Assembly (NCBI RefSeq): GCF_964019385.1
Contig: NW_027044937.1
Span: 1-64,000, forward strand
Origin: Sycon ciliatum
Lineage: Eukaryota > Porifera > Calcarea > Leucosolenida > Sycettidae
Length of the DNA: 64,000 nucleotides
Direction: 5' to 3'
Part shown: positions 41,424 through 49,310 of the stretch, one piece after another
Layout of the letters: each line of letters starts with the position of its first letter
Numbering within the stretch: the stretch's first letter is position 1
The notes under the pieces: model-generated
Database searches by the model: none
Told to the model about the DNA's origin: nothing
The model's input: only the letters and a program-made list of their open reading frames with translations
Position numbers and translations under genes: made by a program

Positions 41424-41612
41424 TAATAATAATAATAATAATAATAATATTAACTGGTTTGAGGGAAAGAGACAAACGGGAAAAGTCTGAAGAAAAAATT
41501 GACTGTCACCACCAGGACTCGAACCAGGGACCCTCGCTTGTAGCCAGCGATGCTCAAACCACTGAGCTATGGTGTAGTGGTGTAATAATAATAATAATAA
41601 TAATAATAATAT
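41424..41612 (-). mobile_element. tRNA-derived SINE family B, copy 1
   Basis: Lies between (AAT)n tracts. On the minus strand: tRNA-like head, TTTTTT stop, body CTTCAGACTTTTCCCGTTTG then TCTCTTTCCCTCAAACC, and an (ATT)n tail. It is the shortest complete copy. Confidence 0.75.
41505..41576 (-). tRNA. tRNA-like head of SINE B
   Basis: D stem GCTC/GAGC, anticodon stem TCGCT/AGCGA with loop GGCTACA, T loop TTCGAGT with one T-T mismatch in the stem. The acceptor stem pairs at five of seven positions. Not a functional tRNA by inspection. Confidence 0.6.
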
Positions 41613-41900
41613 TAACTGGTTTGAGGGAAAGAGACAAACGGGAAAAGTCTGAAGAAAAAATTGACTGTCACCACCAGGACTCGAACCAGGGACCCTCGCT
41701 TGTAGCCAGCGATGCTCTTACCACTGAGCTATGGTGTAGTCGTCATCCCAGCAGAGGCCGTTCAATATTTTCTTCAGACTTCGTAACTCACACTTCCTGT
41801 GAATCCACACAGGCGGGTGGGACGCAGCCCTCACTGTAACCCACACACTTCACGTACAAACTAGCACGCGGGGAGCCCCAAGTCATAAAATAATAATAAT
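41613..41900 (-). mobile_element. tRNA-derived SINE family B, copy 2, with longer 5' part
   Basis: Same body and head as copy 1, then an extra 150 bp containing AGCAGAGGCCGTTCAATATT and CTTCCTGTGAATCCACACAG. A (TAA)n tract follows. Confidence 0.72.
41667..41738 (-). tRNA. tRNA-like head of SINE B
   Basis: Identical to the copy-1 head except at one D-arm position (TCTTACCA). A and B boxes are recognisable. Confidence 0.6.
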
Positions 41901-41912
41901 AATAATAATACG

Positions 41913-42490
41913 AAGTAGTGGTTGCGACTTCGGCGATGATTTGTAAGAAATGGTTTGCTCCCCACACCGGAGCTCGCGCTATTCCGCCGACTTTGGTAAC
42001 CCTTTCTTACAAATCATCGCCGAAGTCGCAACCACTACTTCGTACTGTTGTGCCCAGCGCGGGCTTGCGACTAGTTGGTTTGGAGGTGACAGCGTTGCGA
42101 ATGACCGAGGGTCCTCGACGTCTGTCTCACCGTCCAGGAGCGACACTGACTCACGCTCCTATCTGGTGTTCACGAGGTGTTTGTCGCGCTTGAAACGGAG
42201 CGTCTCTGTAAGTTTGTATCCCTGGTGATGTTTGTGCCTGGAGAGCACTATATAAGTGGTGCTCTTCAGGCACAATCTTCCTCAGCCTACTCAAGCTCAA
42301 CTGATGAGGGGTGAATTCCCCGAAACACTGTGTATTGAGCAGGGAGTGGTGCTTTCTTGCAGGTTTGCCGAGTCGAAGGTTCGATGGACTTCTCGTGTGC
42401 TCTGGATGGCAGTCGTGAGTCAGTCAAGTGTCAAGTAAAGTCGGCGGAATAGCGCGAGCTCCGGTGTGGGGAGCAAACCATTTCTTACAA
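41913..42490 (+). mobile_element. Hammerhead-bearing element with inverted ends (family of 20.3 kb)
   Basis: 41913-41948 and 41998-42045 form an inner palindrome (CGAAGTAGTGGTTGCGACTT). 41948-41995 (GAAATGGTTTGCTCCCCACA to CCGCCGACTTT) is inverted again at 42437-42485. A plus-strand hammerhead lies at 42.3 kb. No nuclease frame was recognised between. Confidence 0.7.
42295..42340 (+). ncRNA. Hammerhead ribozyme
   Basis: Textbook copy: stem I GCTCAA/TTGAGC (6 bp), CTGATGA, stem II GGGG/CCCC with loop TGAATT, GAAA, stem III ACA/TGT and a GTA cleavage site. All conserved core bases are present. Confidence 0.92.
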
Positions 42491-42520
42491 ATAATAATAA
42501 TAATAATAATAATAATAATT

Positions 42521-42622
42521 GTGAGTCAGTCAAGTGTCAAGTAAAGTCGGCGGAATAGCGCGAGCTCCGGTGTGGGGAGCAAACCCTTTCTTACAAATCA
42601 TCGCCGAAGTCGCAACCGCTAC
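42521..42622 (-). repeat. Partial repeat of the preceding element's end
   Basis: GTGAGTCAGTCAAGTGTCAA through GTCGCAACCGCTACT repeats 42414-42486 plus the 42.0-kb palindrome arm, between two TAA tracts. Confidence 0.75.
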
Positions 42623-42738
42623 TTAATAATAATAATAATCTACGTGGAGATAAAAGTTTAATAATAGCTATGAAAAGTATGAATGCCGCAGACATCACCA
42701 CGCAACATGACAATTTGTTCAAGGTTTGGGTTTGTGTG

Positions 42739-42778
42739 TTTCCAAAATCGATTTTCACGCTCCGATCATCAGTGGAAA
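42739..42778 (-). ncRNA. Hammerhead ribozyme of Penelope-like element 3, sense copy
   Basis: Stem I TTTCCA/TGGAAA (6 bp), CTGATGA, minimal stem II CG/CG (U-U closing), GAAA, stem III AATCGATT (palindromic), cleavage after TTT. Core bases are intact but stem II is only two pairs. Confidence 0.68.
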
Positions 42779-42949
42779 TACGGAACTAAAGAGATCAAGG
42801 GAAAAACAAAGGTTAAAAATCCAAAGAAGTGTGACACATGACAGGTAACTTGTGGTAAGTATTACAAAAAGTGAGAACTAAAATAAAGAGTAAGTGTGAC
42901 AAACGGGCATGAACAGTGCAGAAACAACTCATGAACACGGGGTGCAAAC

Positions 42950-43160
42950 TCACGAAAATAACCTAAGTGCTAAAACATGTTCTTTTTGCTTACACAAATC
43001 GGGCTTATGCGTACGAATACAAACAGCTTCAAGGACCTTCAACTGCTGGACATAACGGGCACGACACAGTACAGAGAAGTGGTCATACACACTAAAACAA
43101 TCGGGACGAGATAACAAATGCAAGTACACAGCTGACTTCTTACGAATTTCACCCTCATCA
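42950..43160 (-). pseudogene. Penelope-like endonuclease C-terminal tail
   Basis: The minus frame includes HFSVLCRARYVQQLKVLEAV then CIRTHKPDLCKQKEHVLALR, almost the same as the 40.7-kb fragment. It ends LFS before a TAG stop. Upstream nuclease and RT parts are gone, replaced by an acidic, unrecognised stretch (KTDEEESGGREGDG). Confidence 0.72.
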
Positions 43161-43228
43161 GCTCCATCACCTTCCCTGCCACCTGACTCCTCCTCGTCCG
43201 TTTTTCCCTTGATCTCTTTAGTTCCGTA

Positions 43229-43268
43229 TTTCCACTGATGATCGGAGCGTGAAAATCGATTTTGGAAA
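43229..43268 (+). ncRNA. Hammerhead ribozyme of Penelope-like element 3, inverted copy
   Basis: Mirror image of the 42.74-kb ribozyme with the same stems and core. Confidence 0.68.
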
Positions 43269-43359
43269 CACACAAACCCAAACCTTGAACAAATTGTCAT
43301 GTTGCGTGGTGATGTCTGCGGCATTCATACTTTTCATAGCTATTAATAATAATAATAAT

Positions 43360-43530
43360 TACCTGGTTTTGAGGGAAAGAGACAAACGGGAAAAGTCTGA
43401 AGAAAAAATCGACTGTCACCACCAGGACTCGAACCAGGGACCCTCGCTTGTAGCCAGCGATGCTCTAACCACTGAGCTATGGTGTAGTCGTCATCCAAGC
43501 AGAGACCGTTCAATGGTTCCTTCAGACTAA
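43360..43530 (-). mobile_element. tRNA-derived SINE family B, copy 3
   Basis: Same body, TTTTTT stop and head as the 41.5- and 41.7-kb copies, between (TAA)n tracts. Confidence 0.75.
43415..43486 (-). tRNA. tRNA-like head of SINE B
   Basis: D arm GCTCAGTGGTTAGAGC and anticodon stem TCGCT/AGCGA are intact. The T stem has the same T-T mismatch as the other copies. Confidence 0.6.
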
Positions 43531-43560
43531 TAATAATAGTAATAATAATAATAATTAAAA

Positions 43561-43660
43561 AAGCTTACGTGGAGATAAAAATGTAATCAGCGCAATAAAA
43601 CTTGTTTTCTGGCTTATGGTGTTTGTACTGAGTGCGCAGCTTACTCTATTTATTGCGTTG
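43561..43660 (+). repeat. Penelope-like terminal-repeat piece (family of 10.6 kb)
   Basis: TACGTGGAGATAAAAATGTA and GCGCAGCTTACTCTATTTAT match 10558-10812 inverted. Flanked by TAA tracts. Confidence 0.55.
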
Positions 43661-43683
43661 AATAATAATAATAATAATAATAA

Positions 43684-43951
43684 TGTAGAAGAGAAAAGGA
43701 CATATGGATACGAGTTAAGAGTAACTCTCCATCACTGTAACATGATACTTTATACAGTCAGAAAGTGCAATAACTAGGCACAAAACTGACAGAGTACTGA
43801 AACATTCAACGTCCTGACACCTGTCAGTTTTGTGCCTAGTTATTGCACTTTCTGACTGTATAAAGTATCATGTTACAGTGATGGAGAGTTACTCTTAACT
43901 CGTATCCATATGTCCTTTTCTCTTCTACATTTATTTATGGCTCAACATCCG

Positions 43952-43953
<2 letters not shown>
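43684..43953. repeat. Short hairpin copy of the 591-bp unit
   Basis: The first 130 bp of the unit (GTAGAAGAGAAAAGGACATA to CGTCCTGACACC) are followed directly by their inverse, running back to the same end plus GGCTCAACATCCG. Arms of about 125 bp meet with almost no spacer. No ribozyme is left. Confidence 0.9.
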
Positions 43954-43983
<30 letters not shown>

Positions 43984-43991
43984 TAATAATG

Positions 43992-44463
43992 GTCCTACAT
44001 GTGCATGTATTTGTACTGTCGCTAATGGCTTTAGTTTCCGTCAATTCTATCATTTCATTGTGTCTTCGTGTTGTTCTTCAGACATCAATCCTGAATGGCA
44101 TAAGCGAAAGTGACACCCCCCGCCCCCTTCCCCCCCCCCCCCAAGAATAATAAGCGCGATCTAATGTTGTGCTGAAGTTATAAATTAGTTGCAAGCTTTA
44201 TTGCCTACGCTTGGCTACGCAGTATAGCACAACTAATCCTCCTGTGTAGCTTCGCCTTAGGACATCTGATATTGAGGTGTGTGCCGAGCAAACTAAAGAG
44301 TGCCATCATTAAGCCTACATCCCCTTTATACTTTGGACATTACCCCCCCCCACACACACACTTCATTTCGATTCTACTCAAAAACATGATTTTCCTTATT
44401 TTTCAGCTAATGACCACTTATATACTGGAGACTGTTCTTCATGTGTCCCAACTATGCACTCAC
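43992..44463. other. Intron sequence with poly-C and CA tracts
   Basis: Poly-C runs occur near 44117-44142 and 44344-44350, the latter with (CA)n. No exon or known element was recognised. Confidence 0.4.
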
Positions 44464-44535
44464 AAGTTCTGAAGGCTGACGAGATCTGAAAACGCTCCCT
44501 CCGGTAAAGATGTTAAAGAATTAATGCTCAGGTCC
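44464..44535 (-). CDS. LRR receptor gene, LRR exon 2 (72 nt)
   Basis: TTGTTGACAG acceptor and GTGAGTGC donor. It encodes LDLSINSLTSLPEGAF then SDLVSLQNL. Confidence 0.87.
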
Positions 44536-44744
44536 CTGTCAACAAGAATAACAGAATTTCTGATGTACATCAAAGACCCGTCGTATACATGTACATGATT
44601 GTCATGACAATATTTTTTACTATTGTTCATGAGTCATTGAACATAGTACAAAGGTACACAACAAAATGTTAACCCAATATGGACGGTATATCGGATATTT
44701 CAGTCATGGCTGTGCTTATTTACCGCCTAGTCTGGCTTCAGCCC

Positions 44745-44870
44745 ATTGCCTCCTCAACGCGTAGAAGTGAACGGAACCGCTAGTGACTGTAGAACCTGCA
44801 CTAGGGGCGTTCCTCAGGGTTCCGTCCTAGGCCCTATCCTTTTCCAGCATCTACACTCGACTTGTCCCCA
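44745..44870 (+). pseudogene. Short LINE reverse-transcriptase fragment
   Basis: The plus frame reads CTRGVPQGSVLGPILFQHLH, the RT motif around the PQG turn. Only about 100 bp of a LINE remain, inside the intron between LRR exons 1 and 2. Confidence 0.6.
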
Positions 44871-44947
44871 CTATGCCATTGCGCTCCAATGAAATAAATG
44901 TAGTTGCACAGGAGATTGTTCTTCATTAATCCAAAATATGTACTCAC

Positions 44948-45019
44948 AAAATCCGAAGGCTGAAGAGCTCTGCAAAAGCTCTCTCCGGTAAAGATGTTAC
45001 ATTACTAAAGCTCAGGTCC
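44948..45019 (-). CDS. LRR receptor gene, LRR exon 1 (72 nt)
   Basis: TTGTTAACAG acceptor and GTGAGTACA donor. It encodes MDLSFSNVTSLPERAF then AELFSLRIL, the Met codon being split with the LRRNT exon (AT|G). The consensus Asn is displaced (FSN), usual for the first repeat after a cap. Confidence 0.86.
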
Positions 45020-45210
45020 CTGTTAACAAAAATAGCAGAAGTGATGATGTACATCAAGGCCCCTAGCATACGTGATTGGCATGACAACTACTGCTGATGA
45101 CTCATTGAACATAATACATGTACAATGGTAAAAAGAAAGGAAAAAAGGTTAAACCAATATGGACGGTATGAGGGATTTATCCGTCAGGACTGTGCAGTGC
45201 ATGCTGTTAA

Positions 45211-46180
45211 AGGGGAAGTACATCGATTTTTCGAGTGTGGTCCAGAAGAAAGACAATTTGATATCTGTTCGAATGGCATATCTCTCGCTTCCATACGATA
45301 AGCCAAACTTGCCAAATCGCCAATTGTGTACTCACGTTGCCAAAGCGACCAGCGTAGTGATGACGTACGAAAGGCTTAGCTCCACCACAGAGAAGGTAGA
45401 TCACTGCAGAATTTGGTCATTTTCAATTGGTTTATTGTGTTCACGAAGTGAAAGAAGGGCTATGTTCAATGCTGTTAGTGCAGTGAACTGTTTGTTAGTA
45501 GTCCTCTCGGTTATGTACTGGGACGTGACACCGACAGGAGAAAGCTGGAGTGCGGAGACACCAGCAGACAAGCGAAAATAGTGACGAACAAAATGCTGAA
45601 ATCTTGGTTGGGACAAATCAGACGTTCAGCATTTGCCCCAACCAAGGACCATGCCGTTTGCTCTTTCCAATTCCTGAAGATGAATGTGATGCTTCCTGGC
45701 GACTTTATTATCTCTCGTAACATCTTCTGAAGCCAGGTGAGACGACGGGTGGTGGAGATTGACGAATGAAATAATGTAGAAGGTTTGATAGTTTGCTAAA
45801 AATGTCTCAGGAGAGATGGCGAATTCCAAGCATCTTGTCCTGGAGGAAACCATTTCCTAGGCACAGTCAGCCTAGGGAAATGCATGAGAAGAGCGATAAA
45901 TAGTTCACGGCACTAACAGCATTGAACACAGCCCTTCTTTCACATCGTGAATACAATAAGAAAATTGAAAATGACCAATTTCTGCAGTCATCGACCTTCT
46001 CTGTGGAGGAGCTAAGCCTTTCATACGTCATCACTGCGCTGGTCGCTATGGCAACGTGAGCATACAATTGACGATTTGGCAAGTTTGGCTTATCGTATGG
46101 AAGCGAGAGATACGCCATTCGAACCGATATCAAATTGTCTTTCTTCTGGACCCTACCCGAAAAATCGATGCACTTCCCCT
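45211..46180. mobile_element. piggyBac-like foldback element, 970 bp, TTAA target duplication
   Basis: Ends AGGGGAAGTACATCGATTTT and the complement of AGGGGAAGTGCATCGATTTT are flanked by TTAA at 45207-45210 and 46181-46184. The arms are about 285 bp and roughly 88% alike by eye. Both arms keep an open frame with KKDNLISVRMAYLSLPYDKP and KPNLPNRQL. The middle 400 bp is unrecognised. The site is empty at the paralogous intron position at 22.69 kb. Confidence 0.85.
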
Positions 46181-46189
46181 TTAACACTC

Positions 46190-46489
46190 ACATCTTCATT
46201 GGTCTGGTTTCCCTTTCCCAAATGTAGCATGAGGTAAACCTGATGAGGGCTAGATAAAGGGGTAAATTCAGCATCACTTGGCTCCCGTACAGATTTTCAT
46301 CAACCACCACAGCACAATTGCGCTCTACAGTCGACCGACAAACGACGCTGCTACAGCACGCCATCAGCAAAGCGACACATCCCTTGGTACTGAATTCCCT
46401 CATATAGCTGTTTCGAGTATAAAACTCTCGTCAGTTTAGGTAGATATTATAGAAGGGCTGAGATAGTGAAAAGCACACATCACCCACCT
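46190..46489. repeat. Dispersed-element piece with a hammerhead-like core
   Basis: The duplicated intron flank runs to about 46225. The rest, up to TCTCGTCAGTTTAGG at 46440, looks like a terminal-repeat piece carrying the motif listed next. No coding sequence was recognised. Confidence 0.4.
46398..46440 (-). ncRNA. Degenerate hammerhead-like motif
   Basis: Minus strand: CTGACGA, a good 4-bp stem II (GAGT/ACTC, loop TTTAT), GAAA. Stems I and III pair poorly (CCTAAA against TGAGGG), so it is probably inactive. Confidence 0.4.
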
Positions 46490-47125
46490 CCACACCGACT
46501 GTCGCCATGTTATTCACACATCTTACATTCTGCCTATTTTTGATTACTGCTGCATAATTTGGGCTGGCATTTCTAAAACACTGATTGCTCGACTCGAAGT
46601 TATGCATAGGCGTCTTTTGAAAATATTATTTCGGCTTCCTCGCCTGACTCCAAGCGCAGACTTATACCGCCTTGCTTCTGCTGTGCCGCTCTCGGTCCGC
46701 GTGCGTTTTTTGGCATGCCAGACAATTCATAAAATTAAGCTGGGCATTGCTCCTCTTCATGCTCTCTCCTGCCTAAGCTGGCTTGCTCAATCTCAAGACA
46801 TGCGCACCAGAAACTCTCTCCGCTTCCCTATTGCGCGGTCTGCCTCTATGCAAACATCTCCTCTCTTCCTTGCTTACCGCCATTGGTCTCTCCTCCCACA
46901 ACATCTAAAACCCTGCCAATGTTACAATACATTCACACAGCTACTGCAGAATGCAACATACTAGTTGATATCCAGCCCTGCCCTAGCTTCTCTTGCTTTT
47001 CAGTTCCCCTTTCATTCTTTTTCTTTCTCCCCTCTAGCTCTATTAACGCCATGGCTGGCTATCGCCCACATCACCTTTTCATTGGCTAGTGCCACGTGAT
47101 TGTGAATAAATGAATAAATAAATAA
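46490..47125 (+). pseudogene. LINE ORF2 C-terminal remnant and 3' end
   Basis: The plus frame includes SYILPIFDYCCIIWAGISKT, VMHRRLLKILFRLPRLTPSA and FLAYRHWSLLPQHLKPC. This is the post-RT region of Jockey-superfamily LINEs. It ends in AATAAATGAATAAATAAATA. The RT core is missing. Confidence 0.75.
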
Positions 47126-47844
47126 GCGCAATGTTGTACTGAGAGGGGCAAGAAAAATGCGCGCACATGAAGACTAGTGATGAGCAAGAGATACAAGTGC
47201 AAAACACTGTGAACAATAAACTGGTGATAAGTAAAAACGTGATGCTAATTACCAGGTGTGAATTTGGTAAACAGCACAGCTTTTTCAAAACTGTTTTGTA
47301 ACACTTCATTTCTAAGCTACTGTATCATTGAACAAAGAATGCCTGTAATATGACCGTGACGATGGTGAGGTCCTGTGTGGGGAATGAGTACACCGAGTGA
47401 ATTCCCCAGGAGCCTCCAGCGTGGCTACTTGCTAAGCTGTGCTGTCTGCCTCAATTCACACCTGGTTCCTAATAATTATCACGTTTTCACATTTTCACAA
47501 GTTAATTTTTCCCCGTCTTTTGCACTCGTATCTTCTGCTTTGCCCTAATGTTCGCGCCTCCTCCCGCGCAATACGCTTACCCTTTCAACCTTTCACTATC
47601 TTACCCATTCTACAATATCTACCTTCATTGAAGAGAGTTTATACTCAAAACAGCTGCTTGAAGGAATTCAGTGCCAAACGGATGGGGAGCGCAGGTTAAG
47701 GTGTGGTGGTTGATGACAAATCCGATAGCTATAGTGACCATTCCAGGAATCGTCCTCATACCTGCAGTTGCAGCATTGCCAGCAATACCGGAATTCCGAC
47801 GTTACAGCAGCACTGCCAGCAGACACCTAACTCCGGCTGGCTGT
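47126..47844. other. Intron sequence with an imperfect inverted repeat
   Basis: AAAACGTGATGCTAATTACC at 47232 and AATAATTATCACGTTTTCAC at 47470 with CACACCTGG blocks are inverted. No gene recognised. Confidence 0.4.
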
Positions 47845-47847
47845 CAC

Positions 47848-48030
47848 AGCAGTAACAGAACTGGCAGCAATAGCAGAACTGGCAGCAGTAACAGAACTGG
47901 CAGCAGTAACAGAACTGGCAGCAGTAACAGAACTGGCAGCAGTAACAGAACTGGCAGCAGTAGCAGAACTGGCAGCAGTAACAGAACTGGCAGCAGTAAC
48001 AGAACTGGCAGCAGTAGCAGAACTGGCAGG
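47848..48030. repeat. 18-bp minisatellite, about ten copies
   Basis: Units of AGCAGTAACAGAACTGGC with AATAGC or AGTAGC variants. Because 18 is divisible by three, open frames cross it on both strands; they are repeat artefacts. Confidence 0.93.
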
Positions 48031-48080
48031 AACCACACTCTTAGTACTCGGACTCATTGTAGGTGAGGCAGTTAGACTGC

Positions 48081-48428
48081 TCAGCAAGAGCGCTGCTTCA
48101 CACGTCCCTGGTACGACTCCCGCTCTGGTACAGTATGCTTACATTTATCCTTTTCTTCTTTGTATAGTGCACTTCTTTTATTCACATCATCAGTCTCAGC
48201 AACGATCACCGAACTTTTCAACATCTTCCGTACTTCCTGCGTGATCGTGGATCTGGACCTGCCCGCTTGAGTCAGTGGAGATCTCCCTCCCCGACTGGGC
48301 TGTGCTGAGCAGATCTCGGCGAGCACTTCGCTTGTCCGCTCCAACACGTCGTCGTACTTTCTCTGGAGCTCGTCCAGCTCATCGTGAATGCCCTCAGTTG
48401 GCAGACCTGCCGCTTTCAGAAGCATCAA
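48081..48428 (-). CDS. Unidentified ORF, 115 codons
   Basis: The minus-strand frame has a helical, charged N-part (GIHDELDELQRKYDDVLERT) and a basic C-part. No family was recognised and no splice signals fit it to the LRR gene. It may be a retroelement ORF1 coiled-coil fragment or chance. Confidence 0.25.
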   Translation of the reverse strand: MMLLKAAGLPTEGIHDELDELQRKYDDVLERTSEVLAEICSAQPSRGGRSPLTQAGRSRSTITQEVRKMLKSSVIVAETDDVNKRSALYKEEKDKCKHTVPERESYQGRVKQRSC

Positions 48429-48641
48429 CCAAACTGCCTCTTCCGCCGCATAGTTAACTTAAGCGCATCTAACTCTGCGTTCAGCTCTTATGCATCGCCG
48501 GGACTGGTGTCACTGTGCAGTTCGTGAGGATCGCTCTGTGCGTATTGAGTGTTGTACGAAAACTTGCTTTGAATCCTTAGTTGTCTCTACAAATTTTTAT
48601 CGTTTTATTGCACATTGTCTCCACCGTTTTACATTGCATGA

Positions 48642-48946
48642 TAGCCATTGGCGGACTATGCTCGGCCAATCGCCAAATTATGCTTATGATTATGCCACAA
48701 TTATGCCAACAAATATGCTGAATTATGCTGAATTATGCTCGGTTCCACTATGTATTCACGCTGCACATAGAGGATTGAGAAACCACGCATACACACACGG
48801 CCATGCCCTAAGCATAATTTTTGTCTAAACCGAAAGATTATGCCGACCTTACACGTTGGAATCCGTATATTATGCCGGAGCATATTTTTTGGACGAAATC
48901 CCAAGATTATGCCAAATATTATGCCGGCATAATCCGACAAGGGCTA
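48642..48946. mobile_element. hAT-like MITE, 305 bp, exact 8-bp target duplication
   Basis: Ends TAGCCATTGGCGGACTATGC and the complement of TAGCCCTTGTCGGATTATGC, flanked by TTGCATGA at 48634-48641 and 48947-48954. AATTATGCC/ATTATGCT motifs repeat inside. The flanks rejoin to a LINE-like 3' end also seen at 36.5 kb. Confidence 0.88.
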
Positions 48947-49125
48947 TTGCATGAATAAAGTGTACACAAATGTCGATTCAGCTTGTCTTATTGTTGCGGT
49001 TATCAAAATAAATTTATCAGCAACATTCAATCAGTCCGAATACATGTGCAATGCTGCAGTCATTACTACTGACATACATACTATTGAGTATTTATAATCA
49101 ATAGCTATCAGTTTATCATACTTAC

Positions 49126-49310
49126 ATTTTATTTATATTAACAGGAAACGATGCCGGAAGACCATTGCAGGTAACTCCCCCTGTTGTCTCACAGGTACAC
49201 CGGAGAGTATCACATTGTGAGCTTGCCCGGTGAGAAGAGATTGCCAGCATCAACAGCAAAAAATGGAACATCCTTCGCCTGCCAGTTGTCATTGCTTGGG
49301 CTTGAATCAA
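49126..49310 (-). CDS. LRR receptor gene, first coding exon: signal peptide and LRRNT cap
   Basis: The ATG at 49310 opens a frame with a basic n-region (GRRRM), a hydrophobic core (FHFLLLMLAISSHR) and a probable cleavage before CDTLRC. The LRR N-terminal cap follows, CDTLRCTCETTGGVTCNGLP, with four cysteines in the usual C-x4-C-x-C-x7-C spacing and a SFPVNI end. A good donor (AAAAT|GTAAGTAT) splits a Met codon, in phase with the first LRR exon at 45.0 kb. Together with nine 72-nt exons it encodes an extracellular LRR domain of at least nine repeats. What follows (membrane anchor, Ig, GPCR) is outside the window. An alternative start at residue 7 or 14 would keep the signal peptide. Confidence 0.87.

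Larger units (their letters stand above)
40936..41455 (+). mobile_element. Tandem tRNA-derived SINE family A copies
   Basis: Two tRNA-like heads (40969 and 41275) are each followed by GCGTTTTTTTCTCTTTT and a body ending AATATGAAGTTCTCCCAATC, CTTTCC. The second ends in (AAT)n at 41424-41450. The middle carries GGTCCCCTGGGGGAGGGAAA, shared with the 40.2-kb copy. Confidence 0.78.
42640..43345 (-). mobile_element. Penelope-like element remnant 3 with inverted terminal repeats
   Basis: 42655-42800 and 43205-43343 are near-perfect inverses (AGCTATGAAAAGTATGAATG to ACGGAACTAAAGAGATCAAG). Each carries a hammerhead. A minus-strand nuclease tail lies between. Both sides abut (TAA)n. Confidence 0.85.
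35178..43992. repeat. Mosaic of elements bounded by (TAA)n tracts
   Basis: TAA/ATT trinucleotide tracts occur at about 35178, 36705, 36984, 38251, 39969, 40381, 41424, 41584, 41890, 42488, 42623, 43344, 43528, 43661 and 43954. Nearly every insert between them (ribozyme units, Penelope-like elements, SINEs, LINE tails) begins or ends exactly at such a tract. Tails plus repeated use of TAA tracts as targets would explain it. Confidence 0.8.

Noticed and set aside
43125..43165. CTGATGAGGGTGAAA on the minus strand
   Set aside because: Only a few bases separate the two boxes, leaving no stem II; it is part of the nuclease-tail frame.
47848..48030. CRISPR array
   Set aside because: The 18-bp units are contiguous with no unique spacers, and the DNA is animal.
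47671..48087. Ser/Arg/Thr/Gly-rich and Ala/Ser-rich ORFs
   Set aside because: Translation of the 18-bp minisatellite on both strands.
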